Source: Flavobacteriales bacterium
GTDB lineage: Bacteria > Bacteroidota > Bacteroidia > Flavobacteriales_F > PHOS-HE28
Length of the DNA: 62,140 nucleotides
NCBI GenBank assembly: GCA_016713865.1
Contig: JADJOG010000021.1
Coordinates: 1-62,140, forward strand
Direction: 5' to 3'
The notes under the pieces are model-generated. The model made no database searches and was not told where the DNA came from. It worked only from the letters and a program-made list of their open reading frames with translations. The stretch's first letter is position 1. Each line of letters opens with the position of its first letter. The translations under genes were made by a program, and so were the position numbers. Shown here in pieces: positions 17,983 through 27,032 of this stretch.

Positions 17983-19613
17983 ATCCGCAGCGCCACCCGA
18001 TATCGCCCTACGTGCCGCTGCTGCTCTCGCTGGCGCTGGTAGCCGGCCTCTTCATCGGCCGCAACATGGGCACATCGTCCGGCGGCCCGCTCAACCTGTT
18101 CCAGCTGCGACAGCCCGGAGCCGCTGAGAAGCTCGGCCAAGTGATGGACCTGATCGACCGCCAATACGTGGATACGGTGGAGAAGGAAGCGCTGGTGGAA
18201 GATGTCCTGCAAGAGATGCTGCAACGCCTCGACCCGCACAGCTACTACATCAGCGCTGCCGAATTGCAAGCCGCGAACGAACCTTTGGAAGGCAGCTTCG
18301 ATGGGATCGGCGTTGAATTCGCGATCCAGCGTGATACCGTGGTGGTAGTGAACCCGATTGACGGTGGTCCGAGCGCGCAGGTAGGCATTCGCGCCGGCGA
18401 CCGGCTCTTAATGGCCGATACGGTGCGCTTGGCTGGCGTGGGCATCACCAACGATGGGGTGATGAAGCGGCTGCGAGGCCCCAAAGGCAGCAAGGTCATC
18501 GTGCAAGTAGGCCGACGCGATAAGAAAGAGCCGGTGGCGATCACCATCACACGCGGAGCCATACCGATCAACAGCGTGGCTGCTGCGCTGCTGCGGCCCG
18601 ATGGCACGGGCTACATCAAGCTCAGCCGCTTCGCCAGGAACACGCACACAGAATTCCTAGCCGCAGCCGATGGCATGCGCGCTCAAGGCATGCAGCGGTT
18701 GGTGCTCGACCTCCGCGGCAATGGCGGCGGTTACTTGAACGCCGCCATCGACCTGGCCGATGAATTCCTTTCCGATGGTCGCGTGATCGTGTACACGCAA
18801 GGGCGCAAATCGCCGCGCAGCGAAAAAGTGGCCACCGCGCGCGGCAGCTACGAGACGATCCCCCTGGCCGTATTGATCGACGAGGGCTCTGCGAGCGCGA
18901 GCGAGATCATTGCTGGAGCCCTTCAGGACAACGACCGCGCTCAAGTGGTCGGCAGACGCTCCTTCGGCAAAGGACTGGTGCAGGAGCAGGTCGACCTTCC
19001 GGATCACAGTGCCGTGCGCATCACAACTGCGCGCTACTACACCGCCAGCGGACGAAGCATACAGAAGCCTTATGGGAAGAACGTTGACTACGATAATGAC
19101 TACGCCCATCGCAGCGCGCATGGCGAGCTTTATTCAGCAGACAGCGTGAAGCTCGATTCGAGCCAAGTGTATCGGACCGTTGGCGGACGTGTCGTTTTCG
19201 GAGGCGGGGGTGTGATGCCAGACATCTTCGTGCCCGCCGACACGGCCGAGGGCTCGCAATTCCTTTCTGACCTGTTCTTCAGCGGAACATTGAACCAGTT
19301 CACATTCGACGTTGCCGACCGCGAAAGGCAGAAGCTCGCCTCATATGGAAGTGCTTCGGTATTCAAAACGAGGTATACCGGAACCGAAAGCCTCATCGAA
19401 GGGCTTCGGCGCGAGGCGAAGGCCCAAGGAATCAAGGAAAGGCCGGGGGACCTTGAGCGCTCCAAGAGGCAAATCGCCAATCGCATCAAGGCTGGGGTTG
19501 CCCGGAACATCTGGGGCGATGCCGGCTTCTACGAGATCATGCTCGACGCGGACAGCACCTTTATTCGCGCCACTTCCGCGCTTTCGGCGCCCGGTGCAGT
19601 GGGTCAGAAATGA
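17979..19613 (+). CDS. S41-family carboxy-terminal processing peptidase
   Basis: An N-terminal membrane anchor (YVPLLLSLALVAGLFIG) is followed by the helical region, a PDZ domain around residues 95-185 (GPSAQVGIRAGDRLLMAD), and the catalytic domain. RLVLDLRGNGGGYLN binds substrate. The catalytic Ser lies in DEGSASASEIIAGALQD and the Lys in GRRSFGKGLVQEQ. C-terminal processing peptidases cut periplasmic or exported proteins near the C terminus. The gene is intact at 544 residues. A second, damaged S41 gene lies at 33.5 kb, so this copy may be the only active one in the window. Confidence 0.92.
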   Translation: MNPQRHPISPYVPLLLSLALVAGLFIGRNMGTSSGGPLNLFQLRQPGAAEKLGQVMDLIDRQYVDTVEKEALVEDVLQEMLQRLDPHSYYISAAELQAANEPLEGSFDGIGVEFAIQRDTVVVVNPIDGGPSAQVGIRAGDRLLMADTVRLAGVGITNDGVMKRLRGPKGSKVIVQVGRRDKKEPVAITITRGAIPINSVAAALLRPDGTGYIKLSRFARNTHTEFLAAADGMRAQGMQRLVLDLRGNGGGYLNAAIDLADEFLSDGRVIVYTQGRKSPRSEKVATARGSYETIPLAVLIDEGSASASEIIAGALQDNDRAQVVGRRSFGKGLVQEQVDLPDHSAVRITTARYYTASGRSIQKPYGKNVDYDNDYAHRSAHGELYSADSVKLDSSQVYRTVGGRVVFGGGGVMPDIFVPADTAEGSQFLSDLFFSGTLNQFTFDVADRERQKLASYGSASVFKTRYTGTESLIEGLRREAKAQGIKERPGDLERSKRQIANRIKAGVARNIWGDAGFYEIMLDADSTFIRATSALSAPGAVGQK

Positions 19614-19617
19614 ACAA

Positions 19618-19634
19618 GGGGCCTTGAGGGCCCC
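19618..19634. terminator. Bidirectional terminator-like hairpin
   Basis: GGGGCC-TTGAG-GGCCCC lies in the 44-base gap between the convergent S41 peptidase and lipoprotein genes. It could end transcription from both sides. Confidence 0.5.
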
Positions 19635-19657
19635 CTGTCCACTTCAAGCACTAAGGC

Positions 19658-19915
19658 TTACTTCTTCTTGCCTTTCATCGCTTCGGCAGCAGCAGCTTCA
19701 GCAGCGGCAATGCTGTCGGCGATGGCTGCAGCCTTGGCTTCTGCAGCTGCAGCAGCAGCGGCAGCCTCCTCAGCCATGCGGATGCTATCCGCACGAAGAA
19801 CTGCCGCGATGCTATCGGCAACGGCCTTGGCCTTTGCCTCAATCTCAGCTTGCGACGGGCCGCAAGCCACCACGAAGGCAGCCATGCCGGCCAAAAGGGC
19901 GAACTTCTTGAACAT
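19658..19915 (-). CDS. Small alanine-rich lipoprotein
   Basis: The 85-residue protein starts at ATG 19915 and has a short lipoprotein signal with lipobox VVACG. The mature part is a low-complexity Ala/Glu/Lys helix with the near-repeat AKAVADSIAAVLRADSIRMAEEA and ADSIAAAEAAAAEA, ending in GKKK. The ADSI units recur with heptad-like spacing, suggesting a coiled coil anchored to a membrane by lipid. No family is recognised. A promoter with perfect TACATTTG and a spaced TTG lies upstream, and sodA is divergent. Confidence 0.72.
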   Translation of the reverse strand: MFKKFALLAGMAAFVVACGPSQAEIEAKAKAVADSIAAVLRADSIRMAEEAAAAAAAAEAKAAAIADSIAAAEAAAAEAMKGKKK

Positions 19916-19944
19916 GTACGTGTTACGGTTGGTGAAAGTGGCCG

Positions 19945-19973
19945 CAAATGTATCTGCGTTATTGATCCGCCAA
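19945..19973 (-). promoter_or_regulatory. Promoter of the alanine-rich lipoprotein gene
   Basis: On the minus strand TACATTTG (19952-19945) is a perfect -7 element followed by CGGCC. A TTG (19973-19971) lies 21 bases upstream at the expected -33 position. The predicted leader is about 25 bases. Confidence 0.62.
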
Positions 19974-19998
19974 AATCGGCAGTCGGAATTCAGGTGAA

Positions 19999-20009
19999 TA
20001 CATTCGGCC
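19999..20009 (+). promoter_or_regulatory. -7-like element for the superoxide dismutase gene
   Basis: TACATTCGGCC matches the element before two other genes in the window (51009 and 55051) exactly. It is 44 bases upstream of the ATG at 20043. Confidence 0.5.
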
Positions 20010-20042
20010 CGTCGACGGACACTCGACAATAACCTACAAGCA

Positions 20043-20651
20043 ATGCCCCATCAACTTCCCGCTCTCCCCTACGCCACCAATGCCTTGGAGCCGCACATCG
20101 ATGCGCGAACCATGGAAATCCATCACGGCAAGCACCATCAGGCCTATGTGACCAACCTGAACAAGGCCATCGAGGGAACCCCTCTGGACGGCCTTTCCAT
20201 CGATGCGCTCATGGCGGGCTTGGACATGACCAATATGGCAGTGCGGAACAATGGCGGCGGGCATTACAACCACAGCCTGTTCTGGAGCGTGATGGCCCCC
20301 AACGCTGGTGGCGCGCCGGGTGGCGATCTGGCTGAAGCGATTGCCCGTGATTTCGGCTCTTTCGAAGCGTTCAAGGAGAAATTCGCCGCTGCTGGCGCAA
20401 CCCGCTTCGGCAGCGGCTGGGCTTGGTTGTGCGTGCACAAGGGCGGCAAACTGGAGGTTTGCTCAACCCCCAATCAGGACAACCCGTTGATGCCCAATAC
20501 CGGCTGCGGCGGCGCGCCTATCCTTGGGCTGGATGTATGGGAGCACGCCTATTACCTCAACTACCAGAACCGCCGACCCGATTACATCAGCGCATTCTGG
20601 AACGTTGTGAACTGGGCTGAAGTGGCTCGTCGCTACGATTCGAATCGCTGA
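20043..20651 (+). CDS. sodA: Superoxide dismutase, Fe/Mn type
   Basis: All four metal ligands are visible: His in EIHHGKHHQAYV near residue 27, His in GGGHYNHSLFW near residue 75, and Asp and His in LDVWEHAYYLNYQNRR. The 202-residue length is standard. The cytosolic enzyme turns superoxide into hydrogen peroxide and oxygen. Metal preference cannot be settled from these motifs. There is no signal peptide. The gene stands alone between the divergent lipoprotein gene and the TM2 protein gene 9 bases downstream. Confidence 0.95.
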   Translation: MPHQLPALPYATNALEPHIDARTMEIHHGKHHQAYVTNLNKAIEGTPLDGLSIDALMAGLDMTNMAVRNNGGGHYNHSLFWSVMAPNAGGAPGGDLAEAIARDFGSFEAFKEKFAAAGATRFGSGWAWLCVHKGGKLEVCSTPNQDNPLMPNTGCGGAPILGLDVWEHAYYLNYQNRRPDYISAFWNVVNWAEVARRYDSNR

Positions 20652-20660
20652 TTCTGAGCC

Positions 20661-21038
20661 TTGAAGGTCGCTCTTGCAGTTGCATTGCTGCTTTTCTTCG
20701 GGGGACAGGCCCGGGCAGGCGGTCCATGGAAGGAGGGCGACCTGGATTTGGACTCTTTGCTCACAGCTCCGATTAATGCTTCAGAAGCTCGCCCGCAGGA
20801 GAACAAACGGGGTGTAGCCATCGCATTAGCCGTGCTTCTCGGCCCCTTTGGCGCGCACCGGCTCTATATGGGCACAACACCGGTGGTGGCGGCAGCCTAC
20901 GGGCTCACCTTCGGCGGCTTCGGCGTGCTTGTGCTGATCGACCTGGTGAGCCTGATCACAACAAAGGACTTGGAGCGATATGAGGATTGCCCCAAGGTGA
21001 TCATGTGGGCTGGTGATGGGAGGCCTACTCCACCGTGA
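20661..21038 (+). CDS. TM2-domain membrane protein
   Basis: The TTG at 20661 starts a signal-like segment (LAVALLLFFGGQARA). After a polar linker, residues about 50-105 form a TM2 domain: KRGVAIALAVLLGPFGAHRLYMG, then a second helix ending in VLVLIDLVSLI. TM2 proteins have two helices joined by a short conserved loop, and their molecular role is poorly known. The 3' end overlaps the convergent glmS stop by 14 bases. Confidence 0.75.
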   Translation: MKVALAVALLLFFGGQARAGGPWKEGDLDLDSLLTAPINASEARPQENKRGVAIALAVLLGPFGAHRLYMGTTPVVAAAYGLTFGGFGVLVLIDLVSLITTKDLERYEDCPKVIMWAGDGRPTPP

Positions 21039-22872
21039 CGCTCTTGGCCAGGTTCCGCGGTTGATCCACGTTGCAGCCGCGCATCACAGCAATGTGATAG
21101 CTGAGAAGCTGCATGGGTATCACGCTCAGCAACGGCACCAGCTGATCGGCGATATCGGGTATCTCGATGCAGTGATCGGCCATATCCTTGACGACGCGAT
21201 CACCCTCGGTCACAATGGCGATCACCTTGCCTTTGCGCGCCTTCACCTCTTGGATGTTGCTAACCACCTTCTCGTAACTGGCGCCTTTGGTGGCAATCAC
21301 AAAGACGGGCATCGCTTCATCGATGAGCGCGATGGGGCCATGCTTCATCTCTGCAGCCGGATAGCCCTCGGCATGGATGTAACTGATCTCTTTCAGTTTG
21401 AGCGCTCCTTCCAAAGCAACAGGGAAGCTGTAACCACGACCGAGATAGAGCGCGTTGGTTGCGTTCTTGTAGATGTCGGCTATGTACTTGATCTGGGGTT
21501 CCGAGGCTAGCACGCGCTGCACCTTATCAGGCACCCCATCCAGTTCGTTCACAAGACGGTGGAACGCGCTGCCGGTGAGCATGCCACGCTTCTGCCCTAT
21601 CATCATGGCCATCAAGGTGAGCACGGTCACTTGCGCGGTGAACGCCTTGGTACTGGCCACACCGATCTCCGGGCCGGCATGGGTATATGACCCGGCGTGC
21701 GTGACCCGAGCGATGCTGCTGCCCACGACATTGCAGATTCCAATGATGGTGGCACCTCGGCTCTTCGCCAGTTCGATGGCGGCAAGCGTGTCGGCCGTTT
21801 CGCCGCTTTGGCTGATCGCGATAACGATGTCGTCCTCGTTGACGATCGGGTTCCGATAACGGAACTCGCTGGCGTACTCCACCTCGACCGGTATCCGGGC
21901 CAGGTCCTCAAGCAGGTATTCACCCACCAGGCCCGCGTGCCAGCTAGTCCCGCAACCTACGATGAGGATTCGCTTGGCTTGAATGAATCGCTGCTCATAA
22001 TCCTTTATCCCGCCTAATACCACTTCGCCCTTTGCCGGATTCAAGCGGCCGCGCAGGCAATCCCTGATGCTCCTGTTCTGCTCCTAGATCTCCCTGAGCA
22101 TGAAATGATCATAGCCGCCTTTCTCCAATGCCTCGAGGTGCATCTCGAGCTCATGGATGAAGGGGGTCTTCTCCTGGTTCTTCATGGTGCGCAGCCGAAG
22201 ACCGCTACGCCTGTTGATGATCGCGATCTCGCCATCCTCCATGTACACCACATTGCGCGTGTGCTCCACGATCGGCGTGGCATCGCTTGCCAGGAAATAC
22301 TCGCCTTCCGATTCGCCGATTCCGATCACCAATGGTGAGCTGCGACGGGCAGCAACCATGGTGTCGGGGTCCTTTCGGTCAATCACTACGATGGCGTATG
22401 CCCCGACCACGTTCGTCAATGCAAGCCGGACCGCTTCACCGAGTTCAACACCTTCAGCTCGCTGGATGTCGTCGATCAAATGCACGAGCACCTCCGTGTC
22501 CGTATCGCTGCGGAACACATGCCCGCGTTGAAGTAGCTCCTCCTTGATCGGCGCGTAGTTCTCAATGATTCCATTATGGATCAACGCCAGGTCGCCGCTG
22601 GTGGCCTGATGCGGGTGGGCATTCACATCGTTAGGCGGCCCGTGGGTGGCCCAGCGCGTATGGCCAATCCCCAAGGTACCCGTGGCCGGATGCCCATTCA
22701 CATGAGCCTCGAGATCGCTCACCTTGCCTTGGCATTTATGAATGCGAAGCACGTCGCCATCGATCAGGGCGACCCCGGCGCTATCATAGCCGCGGTATTC
22801 CAATCGCCGCAATCCGCTGATCAAGATGGGATAGGCTTGCTTGCTTCCGAGGTAGCCGACGATCCCGCACAT
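21025..22872 (-). pseudogene. glmS: Glutamine-fructose-6-phosphate aminotransferase with in-frame TAG codon
   Basis: The locus is one open frame of 616 codons except for a TAG at codon 263. Residues 1-262 are the class II glutaminase domain, starting with the processed Cys in MCGIVGYLG and containing GHTRWATHG and HNGIIENY. After the TAG the frame continues with EQNRSIRDCLRGRLN, two SIS isomerase domains (ILIVGCGTSWHAGL, SQSGETADT) and the terminal NLAKSVTVE. Related enzymes have Tyr where the TAG lies (KEIYEQP), so one base changes TAC/TAT to TAG. The enzyme makes glucosamine-6-phosphate for peptidoglycan and LPS and is normally essential. It starts 6 bases after the DUF4270 stop on the same strand. 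Confidence 0.93.
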
Positions 22873-22878
22873 GGCAGT

Positions 22879-24666
22879 TCAGTATGTGGTGAATGTAAGT
22901 CTGAGCCTCATCGGGCTTCCCATCGCCGCCGGACCAGCAAGAACGGCTCGGTTGGCCGAAACACCGCTTCCACTGACAACCATGGTGAATCCCGTGTTGG
23001 GATACTCGCCAGTGAGCACCCCTTGCACGTATCGTGTGATGTTGAAGCGGTAGCCGCGCTCATCGATCCGGTACCTGCCATCGATGGCACCAATCCCATT
23101 CAATTGGTCCGGCAGGAAGACATCGGTGCCTGATGCATTCTTCCGAAAAAGGATGATCTGCGCAGGGGGCGTGTAAGCAGGATAAGTGCTGCCGCTCACC
23201 GGCACGATCAATTCGGCCTTTGAGAGTATGCGGTTGCCAGCGGCCAAGGCCTCGATTCCGGGCAGTCGCACAGCGGTACGGAGCCCGCCAAGCGCTTGCA
23301 CATGAACCGTTGCGGAGGGGTTGATTGTATCGGCCAGCGCCGTGGCCAAGCTTGGGTCCGTGGCCAAGGCAAGGTCATGCTGAACCGTTGTGTACCGGAC
23401 GCAGTTGGAGTTGATCACGAAATCGACGCGCTCCTGAGTATTGGAGCCCGCGGTGTTCCGGTAGTACAGGGTTGCCTTGGATGCTGTGGAGAGCAGGTCG
23501 AAGATGAAAACACCTCCTTGGTTCGGCAATAGGCCTTCAGGATCAACCTTCACGTAAAGTCCCTTGAAAAAAGCCAGGAACGCGTCGTTGCTGGAGAATG
23601 CCGTTTGCCCGAATTGCGCGAGCAGCCGCTGAGCAAGGCCATTTGAGAGCCTGATCCGCAATTGCGGCGGCTGTGTCACACCATCAATGGTAACCGGCAC
23701 GCCCGGCATTGGCTTGATGCGGCCACCGCGATTCTGAACAAGGTCCTCACCCGTGATCGCGGGCCTCGAATAGACGTAGTAGAATGTATCCAAGGAGAGC
23801 GCTTCGTCCAATTCAAATGCATGGAACACTTGCGCATCAAGATTGCCGTAACCGAAGTTGGCGCCGTCGTATGCCAAGGTCAGCACAAGGCTATCGGCCT
23901 CCAGGTCCACAGGATTAATACCCAAGCCAATGTTGTTCGAGGGCAGCCGCAATTGCGCTACCAGCCCGGCATCGACGAGACCGAACTGCGGGTCGAGATA
24001 GGCGCCAAGCAGCTGTTTCGAGAGGCCACTGGTGCGCACCGATGTGTCGCGTATGGTGAACTCCTTGTCGAAGCCTTCCATCGCCAGCTTCTTCGCCAGA
24101 TCCTTGTCCAGCGCCTCGGCTTTCTGGTCGTACACGCTCATCACGAGCTTCGCGTTCTCGAAGTGCGGGTCGTCGGAGAAGTAGTGCTTGATGTAGAGCG
24201 GGACAAGCGCCGTCATCCAGCCATGGCAGTGAATCACATCGGGCACCCAGCCAAGCTTCCGAACTGTTTCCAGAACGCCCCGGCCGAAGAAGAGCGCACG
24301 TTCATCGTTATCCGGATAGAATTCGCCATCGAGGTCGTGCGAGTCCGACTTGCGCTTGAAGTACTCGTCGTTGTCAATGAAGTACACCTGCATGCGCGCG
24401 CCGGGCACGCTCGCGACCTTGCTCAGCAGTGCGTGGTCCGTATCGTTGATGATCAGGTTCATCCCGCTCAAGCGGATGACCTCGTGCAATTGATGCCGAC
24501 GCTCATTGATGCAGCCCCATTTGGGCATGAAAACCCGAATCTCATTCCCCCGATCCAGAATGCCCTGCGGCAACTGGCGCGTCACTTTGGCCATCTCTTC
24601 GGGAACGTCCATGAAGGGCGAAATGGACTGCGAGATGGTCAGGACCTTCGTGTTCTTCAAGCTCAT
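22879..24666 (-). CDS. Chimera of a glycogen synthase-like N terminus and a DUF4270 protein
   Basis: From ATG 24666, about 202 residues match the short Bacteroidota glycogen/starch synthase-like protein (GT5 N-terminal domain): INERRHQLHEVIRLSGMNL, VYFIDNDEYFKRK, DVIHCHGWMTALVPLYIKHYF. Near 24060 the frame passes without a break into DUF4270 sequence lacking its N-terminal lipoprotein signal: RTSGLSKQLLGAYLDPQFG, LRLPSNNIG, and a C terminus ending LRLTFTTY. In related genomes these are two adjacent genes, glgA-like then DUF4270, before glmS. A deletion that joined them in frame, in the cell or in the assembly, would explain the missing end of the first and start of the second. Neither half is likely to work as usual. 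Confidence 0.85.
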   Translation of the reverse strand: MSLKNTKVLTISQSISPFMDVPEEMAKVTRQLPQGILDRGNEIRVFMPKWGCINERRHQLHEVIRLSGMNLIINDTDHALLSKVASVPGARMQVYFIDNDEYFKRKSDSHDLDGEFYPDNDERALFFGRGVLETVRKLGWVPDVIHCHGWMTALVPLYIKHYFSDDPHFENAKLVMSVYDQKAEALDKDLAKKLAMEGFDKEFTIRDTSVRTSGLSKQLLGAYLDPQFGLVDAGLVAQLRLPSNNIGLGINPVDLEADSLVLTLAYDGANFGYGNLDAQVFHAFELDEALSLDTFYYVYSRPAITGEDLVQNRGGRIKPMPGVPVTIDGVTQPPQLRIRLSNGLAQRLLAQFGQTAFSSNDAFLAFFKGLYVKVDPEGLLPNQGGVFIFDLLSTASKATLYYRNTAGSNTQERVDFVINSNCVRYTTVQHDLALATDPSLATALADTINPSATVHVQALGGLRTAVRLPGIEALAAGNRILSKAELIVPVSGSTYPAYTPPAQIILFRKNASGTDVFLPDQLNGIGAIDGRYRIDERGYRFNITRYVQGVLTGEYPNTGFTMVVSGSGVSANRAVLAGPAAMGSPMRLRLTFTTY

Positions 24667-24689
24667 GCGTGGGAAGGGGATCGGGACCG

Positions 24690-24697
24690 CAAAAATA
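24690..24697 (-). promoter_or_regulatory. -7 element for the glgA-like/DUF4270/glmS operon
   Basis: TATTTTTG on the minus strand is a perfect TAnnTTTG followed by CGG. It lies about 24 bases before ATG 24666, in the 93-base gap from the divergent panC gene. Confidence 0.5.
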
Positions 24698-24759
24698 TAG
24701 ACTTTCGGGGCGGTCTTCAACGCTGGAGCATCACCAAATCAGTTCAAATCCCTGTATTG

Positions 24760-25614
24760 ATGGACATTATCCGGAACACGAACGCCATCTCGGAGTGGGG
24801 TGCTTCACGCAGGCGTCAAGGCTCCACCATCGGGTTCGTGCCAACCATGGGCGCCTTGCATCAAGGTCATCTGGACCTCATTCGCCAAGCCAAAAGCGAC
24901 GGGCACTCAGTGGTTTGCAGCATTTTCGTCAATCCGCTTCAGTTCAACGACCCGAACGATTTGGCGAATTATCCGGTACGCATCGAGGAGGACCGGAGGC
25001 TCTTGGAAAAGGTTGGATGCGATGCGCTTTTCTTGCCCGAAAGGGAGAATTTATTCAAAGGGTTCGAGCCGGAACGTTTTGACTTGGGCAGTCTCGATGA
25101 GTTCTGGGAGGGCCCCATTAGGCCGGGTCATTTCCAAGGAGTTGTTAACGTGGTGCAACGGCTTTTCAGCTTTGTGAGGCCCGACAAGGCCTACTTCGGG
25201 GAAAAGGACCGTCAGCAGCTCACAATCATCCAGTGGGTAGCCAAGCAACGGCGCTGGCCGGAGTCTATCATACCATGCCCAACAGTCCGTGAAAACGACG
25301 GCTTAGCATTGAGTTCCAGGAACTTGAGACTAAATCAACTCGAGCGCGATGCCGCACCGGTCCTATTCCAAGCACTAACAACCATTGCGAACAACGCCTT
25401 CGACACACCAGTCGCAGTCTGTTTGGCGATGGGAAGGTCAATCATGGAAAAGGAGCCACTGACGAGTTTGGAATATCTAGGGATTGCTCATCCCGAAACA
25501 CTCGAGCCTCTGAGGGCTTGGCCCTCATCAGTCGGGGCGATCGCGCTCATTGCAGCCCGATTAGGCTCGGTACGGCTCATTGATAACCTATTCCTGTCCA
25601 ATCCGAGGGCCTAG
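24760..25614 (+). CDS. panC: Pantothenate synthetase
   Basis: The ATG at 24760 gives a 284-residue enzyme. The nucleotide-binding motif is TMGALHQGHLDLI. VNPLQFN and the PGHFQGVVNVVQRLF segment form the pantoate site, FGEKDRQQL is near-consensus, and LALSSRN is the KMSKS-like loop. It condenses pantoate with beta-alanine using ATP. panD, 45 bases downstream, makes the beta-alanine, so the two steps are encoded together. The gene is divergent from the glgA-like chimera. The frame is intact. Confidence 0.95.
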   Translation: MDIIRNTNAISEWGASRRRQGSTIGFVPTMGALHQGHLDLIRQAKSDGHSVVCSIFVNPLQFNDPNDLANYPVRIEEDRRLLEKVGCDALFLPERENLFKGFEPERFDLGSLDEFWEGPIRPGHFQGVVNVVQRLFSFVRPDKAYFGEKDRQQLTIIQWVAKQRRWPESIIPCPTVRENDGLALSSRNLRLNQLERDAAPVLFQALTTIANNAFDTPVAVCLAMGRSIMEKEPLTSLEYLGIAHPETLEPLRAWPSSVGAIALIAARLGSVRLIDNLFLSNPRA

Positions 25615-25619
25615 CTTTG
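25612..25619 (+). promoter_or_regulatory. -7 element for panD overlapping the panC stop
   Basis: TAGCTTTG is a perfect TAnnTTTG; its TAG is the panC stop codon. It is followed by CCGCC and lies 48 bases before the panD ATG, so panD may have its own promoter. Confidence 0.45.
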
Positions 25620-25659
25620 CCGCCCCTTTGCCGGGCCATAGCCTTACGGGGGAATCCGC

Positions 25660-26013
25660 ATGACCATTGAAGTGCTTCGTGCCAAGCTGCATCGGGTGCG
25701 CATCACCGTAGCCGATGTGAACTACATCGGCAGCATCACCATCGATGAGGACCTGCTCGATGCGGTTGGTTTCATCGAAGGGGAAAAGGTGCAGGTGCTC
25801 AACGTCAATAATGGTGAGCGCCTCGAAACGTATGTGATCAAGGGCGAGCGCGGCAGCGGGGCCGTGTGCCTCAATGGTCCGGCCGCGCTGAAAGCAAGTG
25901 TTGGCGATGTGGTGATCGTGGTGGCCTATGCGCGCATGACCTTGGAAGAAGCGCGTGCATTCAGGCCAGTTGTGATCTTCCCGGACGAGCGGACCAACCG
26001 CTTGAGGCCGTGA
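25660..26013 (+). CDS. panD: Aspartate 1-decarboxylase
   Basis: The 117-residue proenzyme contains NYIGSITID, where cleavage between Gly24 and Ser25 creates the pyruvoyl cofactor. Also typical are VLNVNNGERLETYVIKGERGSG and GPAAL. It converts aspartate to beta-alanine for pantothenate, the substrate of the upstream panC product. The stop codon overlaps the GTG start of the next gene. Length and all key residues are normal. Confidence 0.96.
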   Translation: MTIEVLRAKLHRVRITVADVNYIGSITIDEDLLDAVGFIEGEKVQVLNVNNGERLETYVIKGERGSGAVCLNGPAALKASVGDVVIVVAYARMTLEEARAFRPVVIFPDERTNRLRP

Positions 26014-27032
26014 AACGGTTCCTGATCGGCACATTGAAGCTGGGCATACCGCTGGCCATCGGCATCTGGTTGATCCACAAGCAATACACCGACCTCAGCC
26101 CTGCCCAGCGCTCGGAACTCTTCGCAGCAATCGGCCAGGCCAACATCCCCTTGCTCCTGCTCTCCATGTGCGTGGGATGGGTGGCGCATGTAAGCCGTGG
26201 TTGGCGATGGCGCTATCTGCTCGAACCGATCGGCCATAAACCGGGCTTCTGGAACTGCTACCATGCCGTCATGGTCGGCTATTTCATGAACATGTTCATT
26301 CCGCGCGCTGGTGAGGCCAGTAGGGCGGCAGTCCTGTACCGAACCGAGCGCGTGCCATTCGAAAAGGGATTCGGAACCGTTATGGGCGAGCGCGTGGTGG
26401 ACAGCGTTATCCTGTTGGGCTTCGCGGCCGCAGCAGTTGCATTGCAATTGGACAAGCTCGATCTCTTCCGAGCACAGATCGCACGGTTTCGCGCTGAGCA
26501 AGGGGTAGCCGATGAAACAAGCGGGATTCCATGGGGCTGGCTGATTCTTGCCACGATGGTCATCGGCGCCTTGGCGATTGGCTATGTGATGGTCTCTCGC
26601 CCCGTGCTTCGGGCACGCATCATGGATAGCCTGCGCGGATTCTTCCAAGGCTTGCAGGCTGTGCTGCGCACGCCCAAGAAAGGCTTGTTCCTGCTTCACA
26701 CGCTGCTGATCTGGGCGTGCTACTTGGGCATGTTCCAGGTCGGGTTCTATTGCCTGCCAGGCATGGGCGAGGTGCCTTTCCCGGCTATCGTGGCGGGTTT
26801 CGTGGCTGGCGGGATCAGCATCGTGCTCGTGCAAGGGGGCATCGGTGTGTACCCAGCATTCGGAACGCTGATTGTTGGCGTTTATATGGCGCCACCGGAA
26901 GGCGGAGGCCTCCTGCGCCCCGATGCCTTAGCCATGGGCTGGCTGTTATGGGCCGCGCAAACCGTCATGCTCATCGGCCTCGGTGGGCTCTCGCTACTTT
27001 TGACAGCCTTCCGGAAACAACCAGCCCCATGA
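26010..27032 (+). CDS. Lysylphosphatidylglycerol synthase TM-region / UPF0104-type membrane protein
   Basis: It starts at GTG 26010, overlapping the panD stop. The 340-residue protein has about eight membrane helices. The family signature is seen in YFMNMFIPRAGEASRAAVLYR and VMGERVVDSVILL, with a later GFVAGGISIVLVQGGIGVYPA segment. These proteins resemble the flippase part of MprF, and in Bacteroidota a member often follows panD. A role in lipid transfer or flipping is likely, but the substrate is unknown. Confidence 0.85.
   Translation: MKRFLIGTLKLGIPLAIGIWLIHKQYTDLSPAQRSELFAAIGQANIPLLLLSMCVGWVAHVSRGWRWRYLLEPIGHKPGFWNCYHAVMVGYFMNMFIPRAGEASRAAVLYRTERVPFEKGFGTVMGERVVDSVILLGFAAAAVALQLDKLDLFRAQIARFRAEQGVADETSGIPWGWLILATMVIGALAIGYVMVSRPVLRARIMDSLRGFFQGLQAVLRTPKKGLFLLHTLLIWACYLGMFQVGFYCLPGMGEVPFPAIVAGFVAGGISIVLVQGGIGVYPAFGTLIVGVYMAPPEGGGLLRPDALAMGWLLWAAQTVMLIGLGGLSLLLTAFRKQPAP

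Noticed and set aside
22060..22090. Genome-wide recoding of TAG as Tyr
   Set aside because: TAG ends other genes normally here, for example the M61, panC and M56-TonB genes.
23662..24759. Upstream extension of panC by 366 codons
   Set aside because: It runs opposite the glgA-like/DUF4270 gene. PanC is complete from ATG 24760 and of normal length.
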